Source of the DNA: Ottelia alismoides
Lineage: Eukaryota; Streptophyta; Magnoliopsida; Alismatales; Hydrocharitaceae
Assembly (NCBI GenBank): GCA_037367405.1
Contig: JAZKJV010008878.1
Span: 248,001-312,000, forward strand
Direction of reading: 5' to 3'
DNA length: 64,000 bases
A program made the translations under genes and the position numbers. Under the pieces are notes generated by a model. It was given only the letters and a program-made list of their open reading frames with translations, did not search any database and was not told the origin of the DNA. Within the stretch, counting starts at the first letter, position 1, and every line of letters begins with the position of its first letter. This document shows, in pieces, positions 23,701 to 38,700 of this stretch.

Positions 23701-26700
23701 CCCTATGAAGTTATTTTGTGACAATTCTATATAATCAAACCAAGCATATGGAGATTGATCATCACTTTATCAGAGAAAGAATTGACTCCAAGGAGCTTGT
23801 ATTGTAGTATGTTAAAAAATGTATTATGCTTTCTCCCACTATAAGTAGGGTCGGCTACATGGATTCTTGCTCAAATCCGTGTTGAAAGATTTGACTATTT
23901 TTTAAGCTGGCCGTCGACTACCTAACGTAACCTCTGCAAGAGTGGGATTTGAACCCTGGTCTTTTGTGTGGTAGACGCATTGTACCACCACTAGACCATT
24001 AAGTGGGTTTGTACTGTAGTATGTTAAACCAAAAAATCAAGTGACTGATGTCTTTACCAAGGAACCTTCCACGACTAGTTTTGCAAAAAATGTGAGCATA
24101 TATAATCCCTATGCCCAACTTGAGATGGAGTGTTGAAAACTATATGCGGCGAGAAAAACCACAAGACCATGATGCCCTATTGACTATTGTCCCCTAAGTT
24201 TCTAGGATTTTTTCACTAAGCCAAATAATAAATCTTAGGGTGCAAGTACATTATGCAGACGTCAAGACAAAATTGATCTACATGCAAGATCCATTTACCC
24301 AATACAACTCAATACATACTTATAAAACCTTTAGTTAATATCATGCTTAAAGTTTTGGGCTATTGAGGCATGTAAATGGTTGTGTTGATATGCCTTGAAT
24401 CCTAACATTCTGACCCATGTTGAACCGTTGTACGCACCATCCTAATCTGTGTCAATATGTGACATTTTTTATTAACGATTTTATTTGTATTCAAGTATAT
24501 GGATCTGTTTGTATCGGGGATCCTTCTGTATGGGAGTAGTATATAAACTCCCTAGGGTGAGGGCTCTTAGTATCCCCTGTACTTCTTTCTCCACATGGTG
24601 AAAACCGATTGCCACCACTCAAGGACATAGCCCAATTATAGGCAAACTTCATAAATCTGTCTTTGTGCTTGCGTTATTGATCGTTTATGTGTTCCACTTC
24701 CACGATTCGCAACAAGCTGTCATATTTTTTATCGTGGGCTAAGTCAGAAACTCCGAGCCAAAATATATGTCTAAGCCAACTTTTTTGAATTGCGTTCTGC
24801 CTGGAGTTCTCTTACTATGTGGCACTAGGAGGAAATTTGTGCAGTCCCCTAAACTTGCCTTGCACAGTCTTAAGCATTCCGTTTATGGGAAAAAAATGTG
24901 GCCTTTTAGAATAGTAATCATAATGTTTATATGTCATATTTTCTTATGGGAAAGCAATGAGTCCTTTTAAAATAGTAAACTTAATGTTTATATATAATAT
25001 TTGCCATTTTACTGCAATTTCATGCAGGGATATATCTTATAACAATTTCACAGGAATCACCCCACCTTCATGCCAAGCAGGAAACGTGTACGCTCTCTCA
25101 GATCCCTTTTCTTTGCGAGTTCTCCGAGGAATTTACATTTTTTGTCCTAATATGATTTACATTGTGCTAATAACAGGAATATGGTAGCCACTTTCCCGTC
25201 ATCAGACAATAAACCGTAAGATACTTTTCTTGTAAGCTACTTTGCTTTTATAAACGAAGTCTCAGAAATCTGACTGAATCATTATTTTCAGCATTGATGC
25301 TTGCTTTCGGAAAAATTTTCCATGCTCCGGGCCCGAAAAATGTAAGTATGAAATTGGTGATTGCAACTTGGAGCATTACATTTACAACTGCAACTATTTG
25401 CAGATAAATCTCTCTTCATCAACTGTGGAGGTGATAAAGTTGATATTGAAGGGACTTTGTATGATGATGACCTGTCACAGATTGGTACATCGATGTTTCA
25501 ATATTCCCAAAGTAAGAGATGGGCATACAGTAGCACTGGGGATTTTGTGGGTAATGAAGATGCCAACTACATAGCTAAAAATGTATCCAGTCTAAACATG
25601 ACGTACTCAGCTTTATACACTGAAGCACGGCTTTCTCCCATCTCCCTCAAGTATTATGGCCTTTGCTTAGAAAATGGCAACTATTCCGTGAATCTTCATT
25701 TTGCTGAGATCATATACACTGACGATAAAACGTTTTACAGCCATGGAAAGCGATTTTTTGATGTCTACATTCAGGTGGCTCTTCTTTTCATTCATATTCT
25801 ACAAATTTTCTTTACATTGTTACCTTTGTAAATTATCAAAGACAAGCTGTATATTAGAGCAGCAAAATTTCTTTTGTTGCTAACTTTTCAGCTTGCACTG
25901 TCATTGTTGTTCTTTTGAGAGGTCATAAAAAACTTGTGTGGTAAGAAAATGCAGTCACACATCCTCGGTGGATGCCCAGCTTTGTGTGCATGGTGTATGT
26001 TATAAAATATGAAGAATGCGGAAGCGATAGATAAACATAGCATAAACAAGAAGCATCAACATGGGAACACCATGATTTAACGTGGAACCTTACTCCGTGA
26101 GGAGCGGGATGAAACCATGGGAGAAGCCCTCCAATCGGGCGTGTTTGTCTATTGACTTTCTCAATGAGTACAGGAGGTCTGGGGCTCCTTATATAGCCTT
26201 GCCAGAGCCTCCAAGTCCCACCATTGGTCCGTGTGGGACTAAACACTGGATGGGGTAAATGGATCTTCTCCAGGATCCATTTACCCTGCTACAACACAAT
26301 AGGCGCATACAACTTATACTCTAACACTCCCCCTCAAGCTGGAGCATGCAATGCTCAGCTTGGACAAACAGAAAGAAACTCTACTCAACGCTACAGGACA
26401 CTACGGACAATATCAACCCAACGCGCACATTGCTGCAGTCGAGGACGTTGCTTCTCATGCCGTGCAGGTGAGGAGGACGAACGGGCTGGAGTGTGAGTCA
26501 ACTGAAGACTCGGAATCTGACCATCGAGTCTGAACTTGCGCCTGAAGTCTCCTCGTCGGAGAACTGGGTTTCTCCCATCTGGCTCAGAGAATGGTGCACT
26601 GCTCTGGTGTACCTATGATACCATATGAAAATCCTTGCCAACATGGCATAGGAAATGGTCCTCTACTATGGAGTCCCTATGGCTCACATGAAAACTCTGG

Positions 26701-29700
26701 CCTGACAACAAGAAGAATGATGGGGACCTCTGACAATGATGGCAACATATGCTCATCTGAAAATGACCGCATCCTTGTGCATGTCTGAAACTGAGGACTC
26801 GGAAGACAATCGTCGAGTCTGAAACTGAATAGTAGAGTCTGATCATCTGGCTGGTCTGGAGACTGATATCTGAATCTGAAATCTGGATCTAGACCTGTGA
26901 CTCTACATACATACTCCCCCTTTCTCCTATACTTGTCGGAAAACATGGACGTCGATCAAGTTGGGAGAAGACAAGATAGAATGGGGAAAACAAACATGAA
27001 CCTGCGGTTTTTTTTATCATCATTTTTTTTAAGCTGCCAATATTTTTTTTTAACTTTTATAAAGCCGTTTCAACTTTTTTTATGGCTTTTGTTACTTTTT
27101 TTTTGAAATACATGCGGCTTTTTTTAATTGCACACGCCTTTTCTCTCCCTTTTTTTTACAAAGAGACGTGGTCCACTTGGACCGAAAGACAATATAGCCC
27201 ACTTGGGCCGAGCACTCCCTTGACATTTTTTTAATTTCCAGCGGCCCACTTGGGCCCAACATCAATAATGGCCATGGATAAAAAACCGCTACCCTAATTA
27301 GGGTTCCCTCACGGGAACCCTTCTCTTGGAAAATTGCCACGTCGCCTGGAGTATGCGCACGTGCAGGCTGGAGAATGCCGCTGCGGGGGATCCTGCTGAA
27401 CAGGGAGGAGCCCGCGCGAGAGTACTTGGAGGTGGATGAGGGAGCCGTGGCGACCTGGACATGGAGGCTGAACGGTGGGACTTTGCGCGCACGCCTGCTG
27501 GGGGCCCGATGATGTTGAGCGGCGCCGCCTGGAGCATGCTGTTGGTGGAGCGCGAGTGCGCGCATCGCAAGGAGGTCCTCCGCCTGGAGCCTGGGCCAGG
27601 GCTGGAGGTGCGGCAGAGGTGCGCTCGCTGGGGTTGCCTCACACCGCCTGTGCGAGGACTAGGATAACGCCTGAAGTTGGAAGGAGCGGAGGAGTCAGCA
27701 CCGCCTGGGGTGCCACCTTGGTCGTACATGCGCCGTCAGATGCAGGCTACGGAGCCTGCGGGCGCCAGGGGTTCTCCGTGCATTTGGGGATGCAAGATGT
27801 GCACATCTGATGAGTTGCGACTTTGAAGTCCTGCGCCGATTGCTTGGAAGAGATGGGAGAGAGTTTCCGAGTCTTAGAGTTTGCGCCTGAAGACTGGGCC
27901 TGCCAACTAAGGGCTGCGGCGCCGCTGGATGACGCTTCTGGATGTTGGCGGCTGGAGTACGCGAGGAAGGCCGCCGCCCACGTGCGGCTAGGGCTGAAGA
28001 TGGTGGCCATCGTGAGATGGCGCTACAGGAGGGCTGGATTAGGGTTCCAGATGGGAACCCTAGAACAGGAACCGTAACTTGAACATAATTTAATAAAAAT
28101 TTCATCTTCAAAAACGAACAAATAATCGGATCTTAAATAGAGAACACGATGAAATCCTCGAGAAACGAACCCGCTCTGATACCATGTTATAAAATATGAA
28201 GAATGCAGAAGCGATAGATAAACAGAGCATAAACAAGAAATATCAACATGGGAACACCTTGATTTAACGTGGAACCCTACTCCGTGAGGAGCGGGATGAA
28301 ACCACGGGAGAAGCCCTCCAATAGGGCGTGTTTGTCTATTGACTTTCTCAATGAGTACATGAGGTCTGGGGCTCCTTATATAGCCTTCCCAGAGCCTCCA
28401 AGTCCCACCACTGGTCCATGTGGGACTAAACACTGGATGGGGTAAATGGATCTTCTCCAGGATCCATTTACCCTGCTACAACACAATAGGCGCATACAAC
28501 TTATACTCCAACAGTGTACTTTGCAGTTTGCACATGCATTACATTTCTTGTGTGTTGTCTGGGCATGCACAGCCGGAAGTTCACAGAAAATGGATGAATC
28601 ATCAAAGGGGCTTTCTTTTAAGGGGGTTTGACATATTCCATTTCATATGAAGCACTTTTTTGTGTGGAGAGATGCAATGATTTCAGATGAGTTTGGTGAA
28701 GGGTCATGGAGAGAGGGTTGTATTTTGCCAGAACTGAAACAGGAGTCTGTCGTGGGGCCGAGCAGAGTGGTTGTTATAGGGTAGCCTAGAGGAGGCTTGC
28801 ATACAAAGGGGCAGGCCTAAATTTTTCTTCCTACATTGGAAAATATACAATCCAATGAATGGCTGCTGAGCCGGTCTTTGCAGCATAATAAATACTGTCA
28901 TCATCTTTATGCATGGCTTGTGATCCATCTTTCTTAAATCTTTTGCAATATTAAATTCGTGTTCTATTGTCGTACCTTTTGAAGAATCAAGAGTTACATT
29001 CTTCACATCTTTTTTCTTGTAGTTGCTTATCTATTTCGTGTAACTTGTATAATAGGGAAAACGGGTTTTGAGATATTTTAATATAAAAGCTGAAGCAGGA
29101 GGATATGGGCGTGCAATAATTATGAATTTCACTGCACTCGTGGAGGACAACACCCTGGAGATCCACTTCTACTGGGCTGGCAAAGGCACTAATGCTATCC
29201 CAAGCAGAGGCTATTATGGACCTCTTATATCTGCTATTTCAGTAAGAAAAAGTGAGACTATTTATAGTTATCCATTAATTGTCATCATTTGATGGTTATT
29301 AAAATCTTCATGTTTTGATTGTGTTTCCAACTATAGTCTCCGATGATAAATCAAGGAACAAGCTTTCTGTTGGAGCAATTTCTGGAATAGTGGCATCCTC
29401 ATCTGTGCTCTTTATAATCATTTTGGCCATGCTTTGGTTAAGATATGCTTCCAGAAGGCCAGAAAAGGTGACAAGAAAGCACCGTGAACACTACAGATTG
29501 CCCAACCACTATTTCACCCTGAAGGAGATTGAGTTTGCTACAGGAAATTTTGATCGTGCAAACAAGATAGGCGAGGGAGGTTTTGGTTCTGTATTCAAGG
29601 TACAGTCCTGGTGGACCTTGTCTTCAATTCAAATTTCCGGACTTGAAGTTCAACAGTAGAATCGTTATTCCCAGCATTTTTGTATATTTTATTTGAGAGT

Positions 29701-32700
29701 AAAGTTTCTTTTATTTCTTCAGTTACTCAGAATATACTGATTGAAGCTTTTGTCAAGAAACCTTAGGGTGTGCTGAAAGATGGTACTCAAGTTGCAGTGA
29801 AGCAGCTGTCTCCAATGTCAAGACAGGGAAATCGAGAATTTTTGACTGAATTTGGCATGGTATCTGCTTTGAAACATCCGAATCTAGTGATATTGTTTGG
29901 GTGCTGTACTGAAAGAGATCAGTTGCTTTTGGTGTATGAATATATGGAAAACAATAGCCTTGGTCGTGCACTCTTTGGTAAGATTATGACATGTAAGAAT
30001 TCTCTTGTATTTTTTTGGAAGTTCTCATGCCAAATTGGAATAATTTGCACAAAATTTCAGGCGAAGAGCAGCATCGCTTGAAACTCAACTGGACTCAACG
30101 ATTCTCTATTTGCCTAGGAATCGCAAGAGGGTTAGCTCACCTTCACGAGTCAAGCTTACGGGTTGTTCATAGGGACATAAAGCCAACTAATATTCTTCTT
30201 GACAAGGACTTCAATCCCAAGATATCGGATTTTGGATTGGCTAAACTGTATGAAACGGAGAAAACACACATCAGCACTAGGATAGCTGGGACTGTGTAAG
30301 AATTTCCTCTCTTTTTTCTCAACTAGTTTCCATAAATGCAGCTGTCTACTCCAAATAATTTGTGATGGCCAAATAATCATGTGTGTTGGACTTCAAAACA
30401 ATTAAAATACACCATGTTTGTTTGTATATTAACAATCTGGTGTCTTCCTTTATGTCATGTTTCTAGTTATGGCTGATGTTTTTTTTCTAGTTAAGTGTAG
30501 CACAAAATGGAGCCTATCAAAATGTAGAAAAAGAGCATGGACAACTTCCTTGGTTTAGTTTACCAAAACTATGTCAAGGAGCCACAAGTCAGGAGACCCT
30601 GGAACTCCATGTTTTATAATTGTGACACTCAGTATAGTTCTGAGGTGCATGCCAAATAGCCTTTTTTAAATATGGGAACCATAGTAAGATAAACTTAAGC
30701 TTCATCAAAACATGTGATGGACTTAATCTGTAACACCCCAACCCCAAACATAGTGCCATACGTAAAACTCACGAATTGTGAGTGTGGTTTATAAGTGATG
30801 GGGATTACTGCTTGTCAACTTGGGCTTAAGCAATTTGGGTGGTTGTCAACGAATCCATTTGGGCCCTAACCCAACAAGTTGTCAGGGCCAGTTTTCCTCG
30901 ATAACGGACCGGGGACCTAAGCCCGGGATGTTACAAATGGTATCAGAGCCATGTTCCCTATGATAGTGGAAAAGGCTACCCGAGAGGTGGAGTCGCCCCT
31001 ACAAAGAGGTTGGAGGAAAAGGCTATCCGGAGCGTGTACCATTCTTCCACCATATTGAGAGAGATCTCCTCCGAAGGAGGTAGCCCAGTTACGGGCGAAC
31101 CTTGTAAATCTTGCATTATTGTCTTGTTTGTTTAACTTTGTATTTAATCAGTGTCCTACTCCTGCTACGTGCAACAAACTGGTATTAGAGCCTTCAGGTT
31201 TGCTGAAACAAGGAGGAGACGACATCACAAAACATGAAGATTGAGAAGTTCATCAGCTGGAACAACTTCGACCTCTAGCATGCAAAGATATATGCCCTTC
31301 TCAAGCAGTAAGGCATATGAACATCGTTAGACAATGATAGAGCAAAGACACTCGAGGCCTCGGAGTTCCTTGTATAGGAAGAAAAGGTTCTCTCGATGAC
31401 CATGTTGTGTATAACGAACGAGATCATCGCGGAACAAAAACAACAAAGCCTTTTCCCACATTAAGTAGGATCGGCTACATGGATTCTTTGCCTCCATTCA
31501 GATCTATCTTGGGTCATTCTCAGGCTTAGATCCAAAAAACTTATCCCTTCGAATAGTCTCATTCCATTACTTCTTGGACCTTCCTCACCCTCTCTTACCC
31601 GGCTCAACATCTCAACACTCGCATCTTCCAACTGGTGCATCACCTAGCCTCTTTGTAAATGACGGAATCACCTTAAGTGGAAGTCGCAATGAAAAGACCT
31701 TCGCAAGTTTGTGGTTGAGAGAAGAATTTTACGTTATTATGTCTATGGCCAACAAGTTAGTATTTAAGAAAAAAATATTTTCCCTCCGTATGCAAGAAGG
31801 TAACCCCTAAAAGGTCATGTTGACCATCTAAATATGTTAAATAGATTTAAGGAATATATATGCTGGAATAGAGGATGAGGATGTTATTTTGATTTTATTG
31901 ATTTATCTACTACTATTATTTAAGAATTTTAGTCATTCACAGTAGAGAAGAGATTGCTACTGAAGAAGTTGATGGAGTCTCTATACTCGCAAAACTCTGT
32001 CCCTTTACTTATACGAGTTGTGGGGATGTAAATTGTTGGATTAGTAACAATAAACGAGAAGAGTAATGGTATTACAACGAAGTATCATATGGAAAAATCA
32101 AAATGAAAGAAAAATCAATCTGAATGATGTCTACAATTATTGCAACAATTCATGCATTTGAAAGGGGTCATCTAAAGAATAAAGGAAAGGCCATAGTCTT
32201 TGTAGTGGCTCAAGGAGATGGTTAGGATGTTGATTATATATTCATCGTCATAGATCATTCCTATTCTGGAGTTGCATGGATATAATTTGGTTATTCTTAT
32301 CACAAGACCTCGAACAAAGATCGGCACTCTACTAAACGACCATTAACGATGGAAACAACATATTGATGAATATTGTATTATGTAAAATTATTGGCATTGG
32401 TTATATGAAAATCAAGATACATACAACATGGTGATGGCTTTTTTTAGAAGTTCTTCATGTTACAAATGTGAGGAAAAACCTTATTACCCTTCAAGTATCT
32501 AACTCTAAAGGGCATATCTACAATGTTGCAGGTGTTCTAAAGGTAATCAAAGGAGGGATAGTCGGCATCAAATCAATCAAGCAAAAAAAAATTGTATATT
32601 CCGCTAGGATCGTCAATAAATGGTTATGTTATAGTTGTTTCCCCAGCTACAAAATATAAATTTGAATTGCAACATATACGATAAGAGTATATGAGTGAGA

Positions 32701-35700
32701 AGGGGTATAACATCCTCGATCAGAATGGTCTTCTTATAGATCTCGAAAGATCCAAATTATAGTTTTATAAGCATTATGTATTTGAAAAACAACACATGAA
32801 ACTATTCAACAACGCATTACACAGAACGAAGGAGATGCTTGATTACATTCATGTTGATTGTTGGGGCCCCTTCTGATTTCCATCTTTAAGAGGTGTCAGA
32901 TATTTCTTGTCTATTATCAATGATTTCTCTAGGATGATTTTGGTTTTCATGATGAAGCATAAGAATGGGGCATTTAAGACTTTCAGACAATGGAAGATCT
33001 TGGAGGAGAATTAGACCTCAAAGAAGGTCAAGCTTATGCATATTGATAATGGCTTGGAATTTTGTTTATCAAATGAGTTTTGCAAGAAAGAGTGTATATT
33101 ACAAGACACCGTACTATCAAGGGTACATCACAACTGCAGAATGAATGAGTAGAATGCTTCTAGAGAGAGCAAGATGCATGCTCTTAATATTGACCTTGAT
33201 AGGCCATTTTGAGTTGACCCTATGAATAGCTTGCTACTTGATGAACAGAAGCCATGCATCCCCTATCTACTACTAGACCTTTAAGATATAGTCTAGTAAT
33301 TGTGAGGATTATTTTCTTTACATGTCTTTGGTTGTGATGCATATTATCATGTCAGTGAAGGAAAGTTTGAACCAAAAAAAGGATGTTTACAGGTTATGAT
33401 GCATGAGTAACAGGATATAGAATCCGGTTCTATTTTGAGAAATAGTTGTTGATAGGAATATTACCTTTAATGAGAGTTATATGCTTTACTAGATGATCGA
33501 GTATGTTAATGCAATATAAATGATGATATCCATGAACAAGTGGAGTTCAAAGTGGCACAAAGTAGTGATCAAGCAGTTGATCACACTTCATGATAAGATT
33601 GTTGCTAAAAAAACTTGAAGTTGATCAATCAGAGGGAGTCCTCATATTGTCGTAGATGCATAGAGATATATGCTCCTCAAATATATGGCTTTAAGGATAT
33701 GATTGCATTTGCACTGCATGTTTTCGAGGAGGCACGGTCTCCAGAGTCATCCACATATAAGGACGTTATTGTACAAGTAGAATCCTAACAATGGAATGAT
33801 GCTATGGGTGAAGAGATGGAGTCTTTCACAAGAATCAAACATGTCCAAAAGGGAGGAAGGTCGTCGGCTACAAATGGATCATCAAGAAAAAGACAAGATT
33901 CTCACATATTGAAGGCCTTAGATTCAAAGCATAGATTACAACACGATATTCTCTCTCATTGTGAGGTACACATCCATGAGGATGCTAGTAGCTCTTGTAT
34001 CACATTGAGACTTGGTGCTAGAAAAGTTAGATTTAGCAACAACCTTTCTGCATGGTGAACTTAAAAAGGACTATGATGAGATAACTAGTTATTCACTTTT
34101 CAAGGCAAGGAAGATCACATGTGCAGATTTAAGAAATCCTTGTATTGATTCAGGCAGTCTCCTAAGAAGTGGTACAAAAGGTTTGACAGCTTCATGGTTG
34201 GTTTATGGTTCAATAGGAGTACACATGATTGTTGTTTTTACCACACATGATTGTTGTTTGACAGCTTCATGGTTGGTTTACATTTGTACGTGAGTGAGTA
34301 CATTCTTTCTGTTTATGCAAGCTCGACATTTCATGTTCCAGCTTGAGGGGGAGTGTTGGAGTATTTGGTTGTGCCCCACTTATATTGTAGATGGGTAAAT
34401 GGATCTCTCCAGGATCCAATTACCCCATCCATGAGTTAAGTCCCACATCTACCGTATGTGGGATGTGGAGACTCAGTGGGGGCTATATATAGACCCCCCA
34501 CACTCATTATATTCAAATGAGAAAAGCAATAGACTATCAGCCCTTTGAGGCGTTCTCCCGTGGTTTCATCCCGCTCCGTAAGGAGTAGGGTTCCACGTAA
34601 AATCCGTTTCTTCAATATTTTCTATTCTTTACTTCTCTATTTTCTAACAAGAGGGATCCACCACCACCACCATGGACATGGCCCGATTGTGAGTGAACCT
34701 TGCCAATCTTTTGTTGTGGTTGTTTCTTGCTTGATTATCTACATGTTTGGTATGTGCCCTACTTCCATTAAGCACAACAAAGGCGTGTCAGTCTGTGTCA
34801 TGCAACATCTATGTCATGGTCGCTAGCTAGTTCAATCATCTTGCATTTGACATTTGTCAACATGATTATGCATAAGCACACCCTATTAAAACATTCGCAC
34901 TATTTTCAAGAGATATGGGACATGCAAATTCTTGGGAACCACTCTTGGGAAGGTATATTGGAATCAACAGTGATGAAACATGTTTCTGTATTGCAATTCT
35001 AACGTATAATCACAATATATGTGAATGTAGATGGAATATATGGGATCTGCTAACATTTGTAATGCCCCGACCCTTCGACTACAAGTACTGATTACATGGG
35101 ATACTATATATACCAACTAAAATGCATGTGGTTTAGATACTCAGCATGCTACCAAACAGTTGAATTATATATTAACGTTTGGCAAATTCTTAAAAATAGA
35201 TTTACATATTCTTACAGATTAAAATTTGGAATACAATCACAAGAGAACATATGTAACAGTAGTAACTGTCCGTTCATATGTGATCCAATGACACAGAAAT
35301 ACTCAAAGGAACTAGTCCAAAAAGGTACACAGGTAGTCTCTGTCTCAAAGTCAAAGAAATTTACATATTTGTTAAAATATAAAGTCTGGAAACATATAAA
35401 AACTACAGGAGGTTGTAGCACGGACAATATTAATTGGTCTACAGGAGCATAGAGGTTTCGCTTCAATCTAGTATTTAAGGTCATACCCGCAAGTGAAGAT
35501 CGCCCTGGATAGGTCTATCAATCATATGTGGCTTTTGTTTTCTTGTTCTTTCATATGTGACTCTTGGCTATTCAAGCATGTGGATTCTCTCGGGACAAAA
35601 CCAATAGCAAGAGGACAAGGAAACATTTGTTGCCTCTTGTGGAATTAGAGAATGAAAAGATGATTTATTCTCAGCCCTAGAGCTCTCTTATATAGGAGAA

Positions 35701-38700
35701 AAGCTCTGTAGGTAAATAACATAAACAGGACAGAGGAAACAACTAATACAAATATCGCAACACTCCCCCTCAAGCTGGAGCATATATATCAATCATGCTC
35801 ATCTTGGAACAACAATTGTGAAAAGGACCTCTAGCAAGAGCCTTTGTAAACATATCCGCGACTTGGTCTCCTGATGATACATGTGACGTTGAAATGAGCC
35901 CCTTCTGGATCAGATCTCGAGTATAGTGACAATCCACTTCAATGTTCTTTGTTCTTTCATGAAAGACTGGATTATTAGCTATAAACAAAACTGCCTGATT
36001 ATCACATTTCAGATGCATAGGTAGAGGTACACCAATAGTTAAATCAGTCAGGACTGATTTAACCCACATCATCTCAGTACTACCTTGGGCCATTGCCCTA
36101 TATTCTGACTCCACACTAGATCAAGCAATCACCGTTTGTTTCTTGCTCTTCCATGATACTAGTGAACTGCCAACGAACACAATAAAATCTGAAGTTGACT
36201 TTCTATCACTCGGACACCCAGTATAATCTGCATCCGCACATCCTGTAACTGAGAGAGAAGTATCTCTTCTAAACAGAAGACCTGCACCTGGAGATGACTT
36301 CAGATATCTCAGGATCATAAAAACTGCATCCATGTGAGCCTGCCTGGGTTGCTCCATGAACTGACTCACCCTACTCACAGCAAACGATATACCAGGCCTG
36401 GTAATAGTAACATATAATAGCTTCCCCACCGGTTCTCTATATCGTCTCTTGTCCACCTCATCTGACCCATCGTCATAAAGCTTTACATTGGGATCCATGG
36501 GAGTAGTAGCTGGTCTATTTCATGTCATACATGTCTCATATAACAGACCAGTAACATACTTTCTCTGTGTCATAACCATACCTTGCCGATTTCGTGCAAA
36601 TTCCAATTCAAGGAAGTAGCGGAGCGTCCCCAGGTCCTTGGTGACAAACTGTTGTCCAAGGAAATCCTTCGCTGCTTGAATGCCATATTCGTCACTGCCA
36701 GTGATAACAGTGTCATCCACATACACCAAGATGACCACACAACCTTGGTGGCTTCTCTTGATAAAGAGAGTATGATCTGCAGTAGATCTAACAAATCCCT
36801 TCTGTTCAATCAAATCTGAGAGCTTCTGAAACCAAGCCCTCGGATTTTGCTTAAGGCCATATATAGCCTTATGAAGATGGCATACCATACTAGACTCCCC
36901 CTCAGCAGCAAACCCAGGTGGTTGCTGCATGTAGACCTCCTCATGCAAATCACCGTACAAAAAGGCATTCTTGACATCCAACTGAAAAAGAGGCCAATCT
37001 CGTACTATGACAACAGTAACAAGAATCCGTAGGGTAGAGTGACGTGCTACTGGGGAAAACGTGTCCTGATAGTCCACCCCATATGTCTGAGTGAACCCAC
37101 GAGCAACCAACCTTGCCTTGTATCTATCAACTGTACCATCAGCCCGATGCTTCACAGTAAAGACCCACTTACTGCCAACCACAGACGCACCTGGTGGAGG
37201 ATAGACCACACTCCACGTACCACGCGACCTTAACGCTGCCATTTCCTCCTCCATCGCTAAGCGCCATTGACTGCTCTGTAGTGCCTCTTGATAAGAGCGT
37301 GGTATCTCTATAGCTGACTGGCTGACAACAAAGTGCTGAAAATCCTTGGACAGACGTTCCAAGGAAACATGAGAACCAAAGTCCAACCCATATTTAGGAT
37401 TCATCGTCCCGGCACGTTTCTGGCGTCGAAGAGCAATAGGGACATCTAAATCATCAACATGAGGAGTAGTGATATCATCGTTGCCCTGTACCTCATTCTG
37501 AACATGCAAATCACCCATGCCATTAGAAGAACTCAAATGCTCAGTACATACCTCAGGCGTGCCGGATGATGGAAGAGGCGCAGGAACAGGGGGTCGTCTC
37601 TGGTAGACCTGAGGAAAGAATGCAGGTGACAGTGGTGGTGGTGGTGGTGCTGGAGAAGATGGTGGTGGTAATGGAGGAGAGCACCATTGGGAGTGCACCC
37701 CCTTGTTCTTGTTCAAAAAAAAATGGAGGAGAGCACGGTAATGACGGAGGAGGAGGCATGTAGATCTCTTCTTCGTTTTCTGACAGAGTAAGTCTGTCAC
37801 CTGTGGGAGAAAAATACATAATGGACTCAAAGAAGGTGACATCAGCATTGACATAGTATCATCGCCGAACCGGATCAAAACAACGATATCCCTTTTGGGT
37901 TTTGGAATATCCCACAAACACACATTTAACAGCACTGGGAGAGAGCTTGTCAAGGCCAGGAGAGAACTGATGGACAAATGCGACCGACCCAAAGACTCAT
38001 GGTGTAAGGGAGAAAAGATCCGTCTCGGGAAACACAATCAAGAACGGGATCTTTTCCCCAAACACAGATGAAGGCATACGATTGACTAGATAACATGCAG
38101 TTAGAACCGTATCTCCCCAATAGGAATGAGGAGCACGGTCTGAATCAAGAGAGTTCTAGTCACATCCAAAAGGTGGCGATGCTTTCTTTCAGCCACTCCA
38201 TTCTGTTGGGAGGTATATGTACATGACGTCTGATGAACAATCCCATGAGACTTAAGAAATTGAGAAAGTTGAGTACTACAAAATTCTAGAGCATTATCAG
38301 ATCAAATGTACTTAACTTTAGCAGAGAAAATATTCTTTATTTCAATAATAAAGGACTGAATGACAGGACCAGCATCAGACTCATTTTTAAGAAGAAAAAC
38401 TCAATACAATATGGAAAACTCATCTACTGCAACTAGATAAAATATGTGTCCCTGAAGATCTGGAACACGACTCGGACCCCAAATATCAAAATAAAGCAAC
38501 TCAAACAGACCATGACTACTCGGACCCTGACGACTCTGGAAAGAAGATCGGTGATGTTTCCCAAGCTGGCATGCCTCACATTGAAAGGTGGAACGAGGAG
38601 AAATCTGAGGAAGAACATGAACCATCTTCTGCAGAGGAAGATGACCAAACCGGAGATGCCATGTGTAAGGAGAAACGGATCCAGCATGAAGAGAAGCAGC

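Noticed and set aside
23907..24003. tRNA gene on the minus strand
   Set aside because: A and B boxes are present but there is no acceptor stem or cloverleaf, and a 20-bp duplication plus Au-like tail identify a SINE.
27298..28111. Arg/Pro/Ser-rich minus-strand frames as genes
   Set aside because: Composition-driven, overlapping plus-strand frames of similar length, inside copy A of the LTR element.
36520..38037. Longest open frame (505 codons) as a host gene
   Set aside because: It carries copia reverse-transcriptase motifs including YVDD and lies between two LTRs with a CCTCT duplication.
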